A stretch of 64,000 bases of DNA, taken from NCBI RefSeq assembly GCF_000023105.1, contig NC_012669.1, positions 3,101,025-3,165,024 of the forward strand, given 5' to 3'. The notes under the pieces are model-generated. The model was not told the origin of the DNA. It did not search any database and saw only the letters and a program-made list of their open reading frames with translations. This document shows, in pieces, positions 44,460-52,910 of this stretch. The stretch is from Beutenbergia cavernae DSM 12333 (GTDB taxonomy: Bacteria > Actinomycetota > Actinomycetes > Actinomycetales > Beutenbergiaceae). Numbering within the stretch: position 1 is the first letter of the stretch; each line of letters starts with the position of its first letter. Position numbers and translations under genes: made by a program.

Positions 44460-45845
44460 ATGACCAGAACTGGAACCCACGCACGGACGCGCGTCCGCGC
44501 CGTCGTCGCCGCCACGGCGGCACTGACCGCCGCTGGAGCCGTCCTCGCCGGATGCGCTCCGCCGAACGACGTCGGCCGCGACGGGCGCACGATCGTCCGC
44601 TACTGGATGTGGGACTCGAGCCAGATGCCCGGGTACCAGCAGTGCGCCGACGACTTCGAGGCGGCGAACGACGACATCGAGATCCGGATCGAGCAGTACG
44701 GCTGGGACGACTACTGGACACAACTGACGGCGTCGTTCGTGGCCGAGAACGCCCCGGACGTGTTCGTCGACCACACCGCGCACTTCGGGAAGTTCGTGGT
44801 GCTCGACCAGATCCTCGACATCTCCGACCGGGTCGAGGCCGACGGCGTCGACCTCGACCAGTACCAGGACGGCCTCACGAGCCTGTGGACCGGGCCGGAC
44901 GGCGAGTCGCTCTACGGGCTCCCCAAGGACTGGGACACCGAGGCGCTGTTCTACAACACGGCCATGATCGAGGAGGCCGGGTACAGCGCCGAGGACCTCT
45001 GGGAGCTCGAGTGGAACCCGACCGACGGCGGCTCGTTCGAGGAGCTCGTCGCGGCGCTCACCGTCGACGCGAACGGCGTCCGCGGCAACCAGGAGGGCTT
45101 CGACGCGGACAACGTCGCCACCTACGGGCTCGGGTTCAACGGGTCCGGGGGCGCGTTCGGCCAGACCCAGTGGAGCCCGTTCGCGCTCGGCAACGACTGG
45201 CAGTACGCCGACCAGAACCCCTGGGGCACGGAGTTCTACTACGGCGACGACGAGTTCACGGAGACGATCTCGTGGTGGCGCTCGCTCATCGAGAAGGGCT
45301 ACATGCCACCCCTGGCGCAGGCGACGTCCGGCGTCAACCAGATGGAGACGCTGGGCGCGGGCGGGTACGCGATGATCGTCGAGGGTGCCTGGAACGCCCG
45401 TGCGGTCTCCGAGCTGGCGGGCATCGAGGCGCAGGTCGCGCCGACGCCGATCGGGCCGAGCGGACAGCGCGCGTCGGTCTTCAACGGGCTCTCCGACGCC
45501 ATCTGGTCGGGCACCCCGAACCCGGACGAGGCGTGGCGCTGGGTGTCCTACCTCGGCTCCCCCGACTGCCAGGACGTCATGGCGGACAGCGGCCGCATCT
45601 TCCCGGCGATCAGGACCTCGACCGATACCGCCATCGAGGTGTTCGAGGGCCTCGGGATCGACGCCGAGGCGTTCGCCGTGCACGTCGACGACGGCACGAC
45701 CGTGCCGACGCAGATCAGCGACCGGTTCGCGCAGATCGACACGATCATGCTGCCGGCGCTGGACAGCGTCATGGCGTTCGACGCCGAGCCGGACACCCTC
45801 GTCGGCGCGAACGACCGGGTCAACGCCCTGTTCGACGACGACTGA
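44460..45845 (+). CDS. Sugar ABC transporter substrate-binding lipoprotein
   Basis: 461 residues. The signal peptide ends in the lipobox VLAGC (Cys about residue 32), so it is anchored outside the membrane. It has the type 1 solute-binding fold: RYWMWDSSQMPGYQQCADDFEAA, APDVFVDHTAHF, YGLPKDWDTEALFYNTAMIEEAGYS, GGYAMIVEGAWNARAV. In context it should bind alpha-galactosides. It is the last gene of its operon; binding-protein genes more often come first. Confidence 0.92.
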   Translation: MTRTGTHARTRVRAVVAATAALTAAGAVLAGCAPPNDVGRDGRTIVRYWMWDSSQMPGYQQCADDFEAANDDIEIRIEQYGWDDYWTQLTASFVAENAPDVFVDHTAHFGKFVVLDQILDISDRVEADGVDLDQYQDGLTSLWTGPDGESLYGLPKDWDTEALFYNTAMIEEAGYSAEDLWELEWNPTDGGSFEELVAALTVDANGVRGNQEGFDADNVATYGLGFNGSGGAFGQTQWSPFALGNDWQYADQNPWGTEFYYGDDEFTETISWWRSLIEKGYMPPLAQATSGVNQMETLGAGGYAMIVEGAWNARAVSELAGIEAQVAPTPIGPSGQRASVFNGLSDAIWSGTPNPDEAWRWVSYLGSPDCQDVMADSGRIFPAIRTSTDTAIEVFEGLGIDAEAFAVHVDDGTTVPTQISDRFAQIDTIMLPALDSVMAFDAEPDTLVGANDRVNALFDDD

Positions 45846-45847
45846 CC

Positions 45848-45929
45848 TTCGCGAGAGGAAGTTTGCGCGACCGCGAGAGGAAGTCTGCGCAGACTTCCTC
45901 TCGCGGTCGCGCAAACTTCCTCTCGCGAA
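45848..45929. repeat. 82-bp perfect palindrome with nested duplicated motif; probable bidirectional terminator
   Basis: Two 41-base arms are exactly complementary with no loop between them (centre between 45888 and 45889). Each arm has two near-copies of GCGAGAGGAAGT(T/C)TGC in tandem, so the RNA could fold as one long hairpin or two nested ones. It starts two bases after the binding-protein stop and ends 31 bases before the next start. It fits a strong transcription terminator or a REP-like element; no T-run follows. Confidence 0.85.
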
Positions 45930-45948
45930 CGGTGTGGGTGGGGCGTGG

Positions 45949-45954
45949 AAGGCT
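45949..45954 (+). promoter_or_regulatory. Possible -10 element for leaderless SRAP gene
   Basis: AAGGCT is exactly six bases before the ATG at 45961. It is a weak match. Confidence 0.3.
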
Positions 45955-45960
45955 GAGGGC

Positions 45961-46731
45961 ATGTGCGGGAGGTATGCCCAGTTCCGGGCGGCGCAGGAGC
46001 TGGCCGACGCGTTCGACGTCGACGAGATCATGGACGACGCCGAGGAGCTCGAGCCCTCGTGGAACGTGGCCCCGACGGACGGCGTGCGCACGATCCTGGA
46101 TCGCGCCCCGAAGCCGCCCGAGGGTGCGGACGACGGCGGCAGCTCCGGCGCCGCCGGTGGCGGGACGGACCGCACGCGCGAGATGCACCTCGCCCGGTGG
46201 GGTCTCGTGCCGGGCTGGGCGAAGGACCTCAAGGTCGGCTCCCGGATGTTCAACGCACGCCTGGAGTCGCTCGCGGAGAAGCCCGCGTTCGCGAAGTCGC
46301 TCGCCACCCGGCGCTGCCTCGTGCCCGCCGACGGCTACTTCGAGTGGCAGAAGCACGAGGCCGCCGGCGGCGGGAAGCCGACGAAGACTCCGTTCTTCAT
46401 CCACTCCACCGACGGCGCTCCCCTCGCGTTCGCAGGGCTGTACGCGTTCTGGCGCGACCGGTCCAAGGCGGACGACGATCCGGCGCGCTGGGTCCTGTCC
46501 ACCACGGTCGTGACCACGCAGGCCCGCGACGGGCTCGAGGCGATCCATGACCGGGAGCCCGCCGTGCTCGCCCCTGACGTCGTCGAGGCCTGGCTCGACC
46601 CCGCGCTCACGGACCCGGCGGAGGTGCTCGCCCTGCTCGAGACACCGCCTCCCCCGCTCGAGTGGTACGAGGTCTCGGCGCGCGTCGGCTCGGTCCGGAA
46701 CAACGGCCCCGAGCTCGTCGACCCGGTCTGA
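45961..46731 (+). CDS. SOS response-associated peptidase / abasic-site crosslinking protein (SRAP, YedK/HMCES-like)
   Basis: 256 residues. Cys2 (MCGRY) is the catalytic residue that crosslinks to abasic sites in single-stranded DNA. The other family residues are present: Asn in NARLESLAEKPAF, Glu in CLVPADGYFEWQK, and His in AIHDREPAVL. WGLVPGWAKD is a family hallmark. A Gly/Ser-rich insertion near residues 55-70 is not usual. It stands alone between the palindrome and the two-component system. Confidence 0.93.
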   Translation: MCGRYAQFRAAQELADAFDVDEIMDDAEELEPSWNVAPTDGVRTILDRAPKPPEGADDGGSSGAAGGGTDRTREMHLARWGLVPGWAKDLKVGSRMFNARLESLAEKPAFAKSLATRRCLVPADGYFEWQKHEAAGGGKPTKTPFFIHSTDGAPLAFAGLYAFWRDRSKADDDPARWVLSTTVVTTQARDGLEAIHDREPAVLAPDVVEAWLDPALTDPAEVLALLETPPPPLEWYEVSARVGSVRNNGPELVDPV

Positions 46732-46854
46732 CCTGCGCCGTCGCGGCGCCGAGAGCCGCCACCACGCCGGCTCCGCGCGCAGCGGTGCCACCTCCACCGC
46801 CGGTCTGACGCCCGCCTCGTCCCCCGGTGGGACGACGATGCGGGCTCGCGAACC

Positions 46855-46860
46855 TAGGCT
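46855..46860 (+). promoter_or_regulatory. -10 element for leaderless histidine kinase gene
   Basis: TAGGCT is seven bases before the GTG at 46868, with no ribosome-binding site between. Confidence 0.5.
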
Positions 46861-46867
46861 CACCCGT

Positions 46868-48181
46868 GTGAGTACGCCCGCGCCTGCCCGAGAACCCGGG
46901 GCCGTTGCCGTGCTCGACCGCAACCAGCTCGCGGTGGACGTGCTGCTCGCGGGCGGCGCGTTCGTCATGCTCGGACTGGCGACGATCGCGCTCGGAGTCG
47001 GGACGTCGTCGTCGTTCTGGGACGTCCTCGCGGGCGTCGGCATGCCGGTCGCGATGGTGTTCCGCCGGCGCTCCCCCGTCTGGTCCGCGGCCGCCGTCGA
47101 CGCGTTCGCGCTGCTGCACTTCGCGTTCGGTTCGCCGCTCCTGCCGGTGGACGTCCTCATCTTCGCGAGCGTGTACTCCGTGACCGTCCACGGGCCGCTC
47201 TGGGCGCGCCGGACTGCCCTCGGGGCGGCGCTTCTCGGGTCGCTCCTCGTGCCGCTGCGCTACCTCGACTCGCCGATCTCCGACCCGGTCGGGTGGTCGC
47301 TCTTCATCCTGCTGGCGTTCGCGGGGCTCGCCTCGCTCGTCGTGGCCTCGTGGGCGCTCGGCCTCCTGCGCCGGTCGCGCATGCAGCGCGTCGAGTCGTT
47401 GCGGGAACGTGCCGAGCGCCTCGAGCTCGAGCGGGACCAGCAGGCGCAGATCGCGACGGCCGCGGAACGGGCCAGGATCGCCCGCGAGATGCACGACGTC
47501 GTCGCCCACTCGCTATCCGTCGTCATCGCCCAGGCGGACGGCGGGCGGTACGCGGCGGCGAACGACCCGGCGGCCGCGACACGCGCCTTGACCACGATCA
47601 GCGAGACCGGGCGCGCCGCGCTCGCCGACATGCGCCGCATCCTCGGCGTCCTGCGGTCCGGCCCCGGCGGCGACGCCGCCGTCGCCCCGCAGCCCGCCGA
47701 CGCCGACCTGGACGAGCTCATCGGCCACGTGCGCGCGAGCGGCGTCGACGTCTCGCTCGTCCGTGTGGGGCAACCGCGGCCGCTGCCGCCGGGCGCCGGC
47801 CTCACCGTGTACCGGATCTGCCAGGAGGCGCTGACCAACGTGCTCAAGCACGCCGGCCCCGGCGTGCGCGTCACTGTCCTCCAGACCTGGACGGCGACGC
47901 ACCTCGTGCTGCAGATCGACGACGACGGGCGCGGCGCGGCCGCGTCGTCCGACGGCGCCGGCCAGGGCCTGCTCGGGATGCGGGAGCGGGCGACGATGTT
48001 CGGCGGCACCCTCACCGCCGGTCCCCGACCGGGTGGGGGCTACCGCGTCCGCGCCGAGCTGCCCCTGCCGTCGCGGTCGGTGCCGCCGACGCCGTACCGT
48101 CCCTTCGAACCGACCCACGCGCCGACCCACCCCGCGCGCCCGGTCGCCCCGCCCGGCAGCCCACCGCAGGAGAGACAGTGA
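46868..48181 (+). CDS. Sensor histidine kinase, NarL-partner (HisKA_3) type
   Basis: 437 residues from a GTG. Five or six N-terminal membrane segments without a large extracellular loop suggest sensing in the membrane. RIAREMHDVVAHSLSVVIAQADG is the HisKA_3 dimerisation box with the phosphorylated H209. The ATPase domain has YRICQEALTNVLKHA (N box) and LQIDDDGRGAAASSDGAGQGLLGMRERA (G boxes). A Pro-rich C-terminal tail follows. It overlaps the response regulator start. The ABC exporter downstream is a likely target or signal partner. Confidence 0.92.
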   Translation: MSTPAPAREPGAVAVLDRNQLAVDVLLAGGAFVMLGLATIALGVGTSSSFWDVLAGVGMPVAMVFRRRSPVWSAAAVDAFALLHFAFGSPLLPVDVLIFASVYSVTVHGPLWARRTALGAALLGSLLVPLRYLDSPISDPVGWSLFILLAFAGLASLVVASWALGLLRRSRMQRVESLRERAERLELERDQQAQIATAAERARIAREMHDVVAHSLSVVIAQADGGRYAAANDPAAATRALTTISETGRAALADMRRILGVLRSGPGGDAAVAPQPADADLDELIGHVRASGVDVSLVRVGQPRPLPPGAGLTVYRICQEALTNVLKHAGPGVRVTVLQTWTATHLVLQIDDDGRGAAASSDGAGQGLLGMRERATMFGGTLTAGPRPGGGYRVRAELPLPSRSVPPTPYRPFEPTHAPTHPARPVAPPGSPPQERQ

Positions 48182-48873
48182 CAGGCACCCCCGACGCGCC
48201 GCCCATCCGCGTCGCCATCGTCGACGACCAGCAGCTCGTGCGCGCGGGCTTCGCGCTCGTCATCGACTCGCAGCCGGACATGGAGGTCGTGCTCGAGGCC
48301 GGCGACGGCGCACAGGCGGCCCGGCTGCTGGCCTCGCACGACGTCGACGTCGTCCTCATAGACGTCCGGATGCCCACCCTCGACGGCCTCGCCGCCACCC
48401 AGCGCATCCTCGCGTCACCGCCGCCCGGCGGGACGGCTCCGAAGATCGTCATCCTCACGACGTTCGACCTCGACGAGTACGTGCTCGCGGCCATCAAGGC
48501 CGGCGCGAGCGGGTTCCTGCTCAAGGACACGCCGCCCGAGGAGATGCTCGCGGCGATCCGCACCGTGCACGCCGGCGACGCCGTCATCGCGCCGTCGTCG
48601 ACGAAGCGGCTCATCGAACACCTCGCGGCGGTCCTGCCGGACGAGCAGAAGACGCCCACGACCGCGCTCGACGCGCTGACCGAGCGCGAGCGCGAGGTGC
48701 TCGTGCTCATCGCCCGCGGCCGGACGAACACCGAGATCGGTGCTGACCTGTTCGTGGCCGAGGCGACGGTGAAGACGCATGTCGGCCGCATCCTCGCGAA
48801 GCTCGGCGCCCGCGACCGGGTGCAGGCCGTGGTGATCGCCTACGAGACCGGACTCGTGGCGCCGGGCGCCTGA
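48178..48873 (+). CDS. Response regulator, NarL/FixJ family
   Basis: 231 residues from a GTG overlapping the kinase stop. The receiver domain has RVAIVDDQQLVRAGF, the phosphorylated D62 in VVLIDVRMPTLDG, and the Lys in GFLLKDTPPEEML. The LuxR-type helix-turn-helix is LTEREREVLVLIARGRTNTEIG with AEATVKTHVGRILAKLGARD. It is the partner of the kinase just upstream. Confidence 0.94.
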   Translation: MTGTPDAPPIRVAIVDDQQLVRAGFALVIDSQPDMEVVLEAGDGAQAARLLASHDVDVVLIDVRMPTLDGLAATQRILASPPPGGTAPKIVILTTFDLDEYVLAAIKAGASGFLLKDTPPEEMLAAIRTVHAGDAVIAPSSTKRLIEHLAAVLPDEQKTPTTALDALTEREREVLVLIARGRTNTEIGADLFVAEATVKTHVGRILAKLGARDRVQAVVIAYETGLVAPGA

Positions 48874-48906
48874 CGCCGTCGTCGCCCACCGTGCGGCGGG
48901 CACCGG

Positions 48907-48912
48907 TAGGCT
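48907..48912 (+). promoter_or_regulatory. -10 element upstream of small membrane protein gene
   Basis: TAGGCT, with a leader of about 40 bases containing GGGAGG before the ATG at 48958. Confidence 0.4.
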
Positions 48913-48957
48913 CTGACACGAGCGTGGGTCCGCCGCGCGTGAGCCCGGGAGGCCCAG

Positions 48958-49275
48958 ATGTCGGGTTTCGAGAACCGCAACCCGTCCGCGCCCGCCGAGC
49001 GCCCCGTGACGATCACGACGGCCCGCCGCGCACCACGCTCCTCCTCGATGCCTCCGCCCTCAGCGGCGCCGCGGGCGTCCTCCGCCCCGAAGGCACCCAG
49101 CAACCGGGCGTTGTTCCGGCTCGGGGCGACCCAGATGGTGCTCACGATCGTCGTGGTCATCGTGCTCAACGTCGTCGCGCGCAGGCTCGGGCTGAACTTC
49201 TGGGGCTCCGTGGCGCTGTGCGCCGTCGTCGCGCTCGCCTGGCCGTTCGTCGCCGCGCGGTTCCGACGCCGCTGA
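48958..49275 (+). CDS. Small membrane protein of unknown function
   Basis: 105 residues. The first 50 are Ser/Pro/Ala-rich and probably disordered. Two hydrophobic segments follow (MVLTIVVVIVLNVVARRLGL, FWGSVALCAVVALAWPFVAA), then a basic end (RFRRR). It is not recognised as a named family. GGGAGGCCCAG precedes the ATG. It lies between the two-component system and the exporter. Confidence 0.6.
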   Translation: MSGFENRNPSAPAERPVTITTARRAPRSSSMPPPSAAPRASSAPKAPSNRALFRLGATQMVLTIVVVIVLNVVARRLGLNFWGSVALCAVVALAWPFVAARFRRR

Positions 49276-49410
49276 CCGGCGGGCGGACCCACCCGCCGGC
49301 ACGTCCCACCACGGGATGACACCCGGACCCACCCGCGGCCCGACGCCGGCCGATCGCGCGCTCCGTACCGTCGAGACCGTCACCACGCCAGGTCTCCCGA
49401 GGAGCAGCAC

Positions 49411-50217
49411 ATGTCCATCGACGTCACCCCCGCACCCGCCACGGGACCAGCCGCCGCGGTGCCCGCCGTGCGCGCCGCGGGCCTGCACAAGGTCTACGGC
49501 CGCGGCGAGACGGAGGTGCGGGCGCTCGACGGCGTCGACGTCACGTTCGCGTCCGGGGCCTTCACCGCGATCATGGGCGCGTCGGGCTCCGGCAAGTCGA
49601 CGCTCCTGCACCTGCTAGCGGGTCTCGACTCCGCGACGGCCGGCAGCGTGTTCCTCGGCGAGACCGAGCTGACTCGCCTGGACGACACCGCCCTGACGCT
49701 CCTGCGCCGCGAGCGCGTCGGGTTCGTGTTCCAGGCGTTCAACCTGCTCCCGATGTTCACCGCCGAGCAGAACATCGTCCTCCCGCTCGAGCTGGCCGGG
49801 GCCGACGTCGACCGGGCCTGGTTCGACACGCTCGTCGAGACCCTCGCCCTCCGGGAGCGGCTCACGCACCGCCCGAGCGAGCTCTCCGGTGGGCAGCAGC
49901 AGCGGGTCGCGATCGCCCGCGCACTCCTCACCCGGCCCGACGTGGTCTTCGCCGACGAGCCGACCGGGAACCTCGACTCCCGCACCGGCGCGGAGGTCCT
50001 CGCGTTCCTGCGGCGGAGCGTGCGCGAGCTCGGCCAGACGGTCGTCATGGTCACGCACGACCCGGCCGCGGCCGCGTACGCCGACCGCGTGGTCCTGCTC
50101 GCCGACGGCCGCGTGGCCGGCGAGATCACCGACCCGACGCCGGAGTCCGTGCTCACCGGGCTGGAGGCTCTGCGCGGCGCCGACGTCGTCGCGCAGGCCG
50201 CGGGCGGCCGACACTGA
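49411..50217 (+). CDS. ABC transporter ATP-binding protein, MacB/LolD-like
   Basis: 268 residues. Walker A is IMGASGSGKSTLL, signature LSGGQQQRVAIARAL, Walker B VVFADEPTGNLDS and the His switch VMVTHDPAA. The NLL...TAEQNIVLPLELAG segment after the Q loop is typical of the MacB/LolD subfamily that drives FtsX-like permeases. It overlaps the permease start (TGATG). A role in export of, or resistance to, antimicrobial peptides or lipoprotein-like substrates is inferred from the family and from the adjacent two-component system. Confidence 0.93.
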   Translation: MSIDVTPAPATGPAAAVPAVRAAGLHKVYGRGETEVRALDGVDVTFASGAFTAIMGASGSGKSTLLHLLAGLDSATAGSVFLGETELTRLDDTALTLLRRERVGFVFQAFNLLPMFTAEQNIVLPLELAGADVDRAWFDTLVETLALRERLTHRPSELSGGQQQRVAIARALLTRPDVVFADEPTGNLDSRTGAEVLAFLRRSVRELGQTVVMVTHDPAAAAYADRVVLLADGRVAGEITDPTPESVLTGLEALRGADVVAQAAGGRH

Positions 50218-52784
50218 TGGGGCGGCTGACCTGGGCGCAGATGCGCCGTACCGCCCCCCGCCTCGTCGCCGTCGGCATCGCGATCATGCTGGGCGCCGCG
50301 TTCATCGCCGCGATGCTCCTGAGCTCGGCGACGATGCGTCGGGTCGGCTTCGACGCCGCCACCGCGTCGCTCGGCGACCCCGACCTTGTCGTCGTCGCCG
50401 ACCAGGAGTCCCTGACCCAGGCGGATCTCGACGCCCTCGCGGCGCTCGACGACGTCGCCGCGATCGAGCCGCGGCGGGAGATGTACGTCGATGTCGGCGG
50501 CTCGGGCCGCAGCGAGGGCGTGCTCGCGACGCCCGTGGCGTCGCACCCGCGGCTGGCGGGCTACACGATCGAGCAGGGCGAGGTGCCCACCGGCGCCGGC
50601 CAGGTGGCCCTGCCCGCGGCGACGGCCGACCGGCTCGACGTCGGGATCGGCGACGACGTGACGCTGACCCTCCGGGTCTGGACGCCCGACGGCGAAGGGG
50701 TGCCCGAGCGGAGCGACGCCCAGGTCGTCGGCATCGCCGCCGACGGCACGGGCTTCGGCTACGGCACGCCGACGGCGCTCGTCGACCCCGCACAGCTCGA
50801 CGCGTGGGCCTCCGCCGCCGACGAGGAGCCGAGCTTTGTGCAGGTGAGCCTGCTGCTGACGGACGGGGCCGACGTCGAGCAGGCGCGCGCGGCGATCGCC
50901 GACGCCCTCCCGGCCGGCGACGTCCGGACGCGGGACGAGCACGCGGCGGCGCTCGCCCGCGACCTCACCGGCGACGAGGACGTCCTGTCGATGCTCGTCC
51001 TGCCGTTCGGGGCCGTCGCGCTCTTCGTGGCCGGCCTCGTCATCGCGAACACGTTCACCGTGCTCGTCGCCCAGCGGACGCACACCTTGGCACTGCTGCG
51101 GTGCGTCGGCGCTACCCGCGCGCAGCTGCGCCGGTCCGTGCTGCAGGAGGCCGCGGTCGTGGGCGCCATCGCCTCGGCGGTCGGTGTGCTGCTCGGGATC
51201 GGTCTCGGGCAGGTGACGCTCACGCTGCTGCGCGCGGCCGACCTCGACGTCCCGCTCCCGGCCACCGTCACGCTGACGCCCTGGGTCGTGGCCGTCCCCC
51301 TCGTCGTCTGCACGCTCGTCACGCTCGTCGCGGCGACCGGACCCGCCCGCCTCGCGACGCGCGTACCCCCGCTGGCAGCGATGCGTCCCGTCGAGCTCAC
51401 CCAGGCACGTGGCGCCGGACGTCTGCGGCTCGTGGCCGGATGGGCGTTCGCCGCCGCCGGCGGTCTCCTCATGGTCGGCGCGCTCGCCGGGGGCGAGACG
51501 ATCGGCTACGAGCTCTCCCTCGCCGTCGGGGTCGCGGGCGGCGCGATCTCGATCCTCGGGTTCATCCTCCTCACCACGTGGATCGTGCCCGCCGGCCTGC
51601 GCGCTCTCGGCCGACTCGCGACCCGCGTGGCCGGTGTCCCCGGTGCGCTCGCCGCCACGAACGCCCGGCGGAACCCGCGACGCAGCGCGACGACGGCGAC
51701 GGCGCTGCTCATCGGCGTCACGCTCGTCACGATGATGGCGACCGGGGCGGCGATGACCCGCGCCCAGATGGGCGAGACGCTCTCGGACCGCTACCCGGTC
51801 GACGTCTCGATCGGGTCGGACCCCGACACCGAGGTCGGGCTGCCGATCGAGGAGGCGCCCCTGAGCGACGCCCAGATCGAAGCGGTCGCCGGTGTCGACG
51901 GCGTCGCGCACGTGGCGCCGCTCACGGGCGTCGTCGTGACGGCCGTCGGAGCGAGCGGTGACGGCGTCGAGCTCGCCGTGCGCGGCATCGCGCCGGGCGA
52001 CCTCGACGGCGCCGTGCGGGACTCGCCCGCCGCGGAGCTCGACGCCGGCACGGTGCTCGTCCCGCAGGGGTGGCTCGCGGACCTCGGCGTCGCCGGTGGC
52101 GACGAGCTCACGCTCGAGGGCGCGGGCGGCGAGGCCACGCTCCGCGTCGTCGTCGCCGACTCCGCCGGTGCGGTGCCGCTCGTCACGCCGGACGTCCTCG
52201 ACGAGCTGCAGCCGGGCGCTGCCGTGAACCGGCTCTGGGTGCGGATCGCCGACGGCGCGGACGTGCGCACCGTCACCGGCGACCTCTCGGACGCCCTGGT
52301 GGCAGTGTCGTCCGACGCCGACGCCTCACCGGTGGTCAGCGGGAACGCCGTCGAGCGGGTGGGGTTCGAGCAGGTCGTCGACACGCTCCTGGCGGTCGTG
52401 GTCGGGCTGCTCGCCGTCGCCGTCGTCATCGCGCTGGTCGGCGTCGCCAACACGCTCGCGCTGTCGGTGATCGAGCGGCGCCGGGAGAACGCGCTGCTGC
52501 GAGCGCTCGGGCTGACGCGCCGGCAGCTGCGCGGCACGCTCGCCGTCGAGGGCTTCCTCCTGGCGTTCGTCGGGGCGCTGGTCGGCGTCGCCCTCGGCCT
52601 CGGTTACGGGTGGATCGGCGGGGTCCTGCTGCTGCGGTTCGGTGGCACCGCCGACCTCGTCGTGCCGTGGGCGCACATCGGGGCGGTCCTCGCGATCGCC
52701 GCCGTCGCCGGTGTCGTGGCGTCGGTGCTGCCGGGACGGTCGGCGGCGCGCGTCTCGCCGGTGGCGGCGCTCGCGGCCGACTGA
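50217..52784 (+). CDS. FtsX-like ABC transporter permease (MacB-type, duplicated)
   Basis: 855 residues. An N-terminal membrane helix (LVAVGIAIMLGAAFIAAMLL) precedes an exported domain of about 220 residues, then three helices of a first FtsX domain (FGAVALFVAGLVIANTFTVL, AVVGAIASAVGVLLGIGLG). A second half repeats the plan after about residue 400 and ends in another FtsX domain (LLAVAVVIALVGVANTLAL, LLAFVGALVGVALGLGYGW). This two-FtsX layout is common in actinobacterial exporters. It is coupled to the ATPase gene and followed by a strong hairpin. Confidence 0.93.
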   Translation: MGRLTWAQMRRTAPRLVAVGIAIMLGAAFIAAMLLSSATMRRVGFDAATASLGDPDLVVVADQESLTQADLDALAALDDVAAIEPRREMYVDVGGSGRSEGVLATPVASHPRLAGYTIEQGEVPTGAGQVALPAATADRLDVGIGDDVTLTLRVWTPDGEGVPERSDAQVVGIAADGTGFGYGTPTALVDPAQLDAWASAADEEPSFVQVSLLLTDGADVEQARAAIADALPAGDVRTRDEHAAALARDLTGDEDVLSMLVLPFGAVALFVAGLVIANTFTVLVAQRTHTLALLRCVGATRAQLRRSVLQEAAVVGAIASAVGVLLGIGLGQVTLTLLRAADLDVPLPATVTLTPWVVAVPLVVCTLVTLVAATGPARLATRVPPLAAMRPVELTQARGAGRLRLVAGWAFAAAGGLLMVGALAGGETIGYELSLAVGVAGGAISILGFILLTTWIVPAGLRALGRLATRVAGVPGALAATNARRNPRRSATTATALLIGVTLVTMMATGAAMTRAQMGETLSDRYPVDVSIGSDPDTEVGLPIEEAPLSDAQIEAVAGVDGVAHVAPLTGVVVTAVGASGDGVELAVRGIAPGDLDGAVRDSPAAELDAGTVLVPQGWLADLGVAGGDELTLEGAGGEATLRVVVADSAGAVPLVTPDVLDELQPGAAVNRLWVRIADGADVRTVTGDLSDALVAVSSDADASPVVSGNAVERVGFEQVVDTLLAVVVGLLAVAVVIALVGVANTLALSVIERRRENALLRALGLTRRQLRGTLAVEGFLLAFVGALVGVALGLGYGWIGGVLLLRFGGTADLVVPWAHIGAVLAIAAVAGVVASVLPGRSAARVSPVAALAAD

Positions 52785-52827
52785 CGGCCCGCGAGACCCG
52801 GTTCGCGCCGCGCGCGACCGGTGTGCT

Positions 52828-52876
52828 GGGGCGGGTGTGGACGACGGCGGAGGGTGCCGTCGTCCACACCCGCCCC
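52828..52876. terminator. Long perfect hairpin after ABC exporter operon
   Basis: Two 21-base arms (52828-52848 and 52856-52876) are exactly complementary around a 7-base loop. It is placed 43 bases after the permease stop. There is no T-run, as is often so in high-GC actinobacteria. Confidence 0.8.
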
Positions 52877-52898
52877 GTCCGCGTCCGCTCCCGCGCGC

Positions 52899-52904
52899 GA
52901 CGAT
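52899..52904 (+). promoter_or_regulatory. Possible -10 element for leaderless FHA-FtsK gene
   Basis: GACGAT is six bases before the GTG at 52911, directly after the terminator hairpin. Confidence 0.3.
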
Positions 52905-52910
52905 CCGGGC

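Noticed and set aside
43647-46307. 886-codon minus-strand open frame
   Set aside because: It is antisense to a sugar permease, the binding lipoprotein and the SRAP gene, all of which match families. Its own translation is Arg/Val-rich with no recognisable domain.
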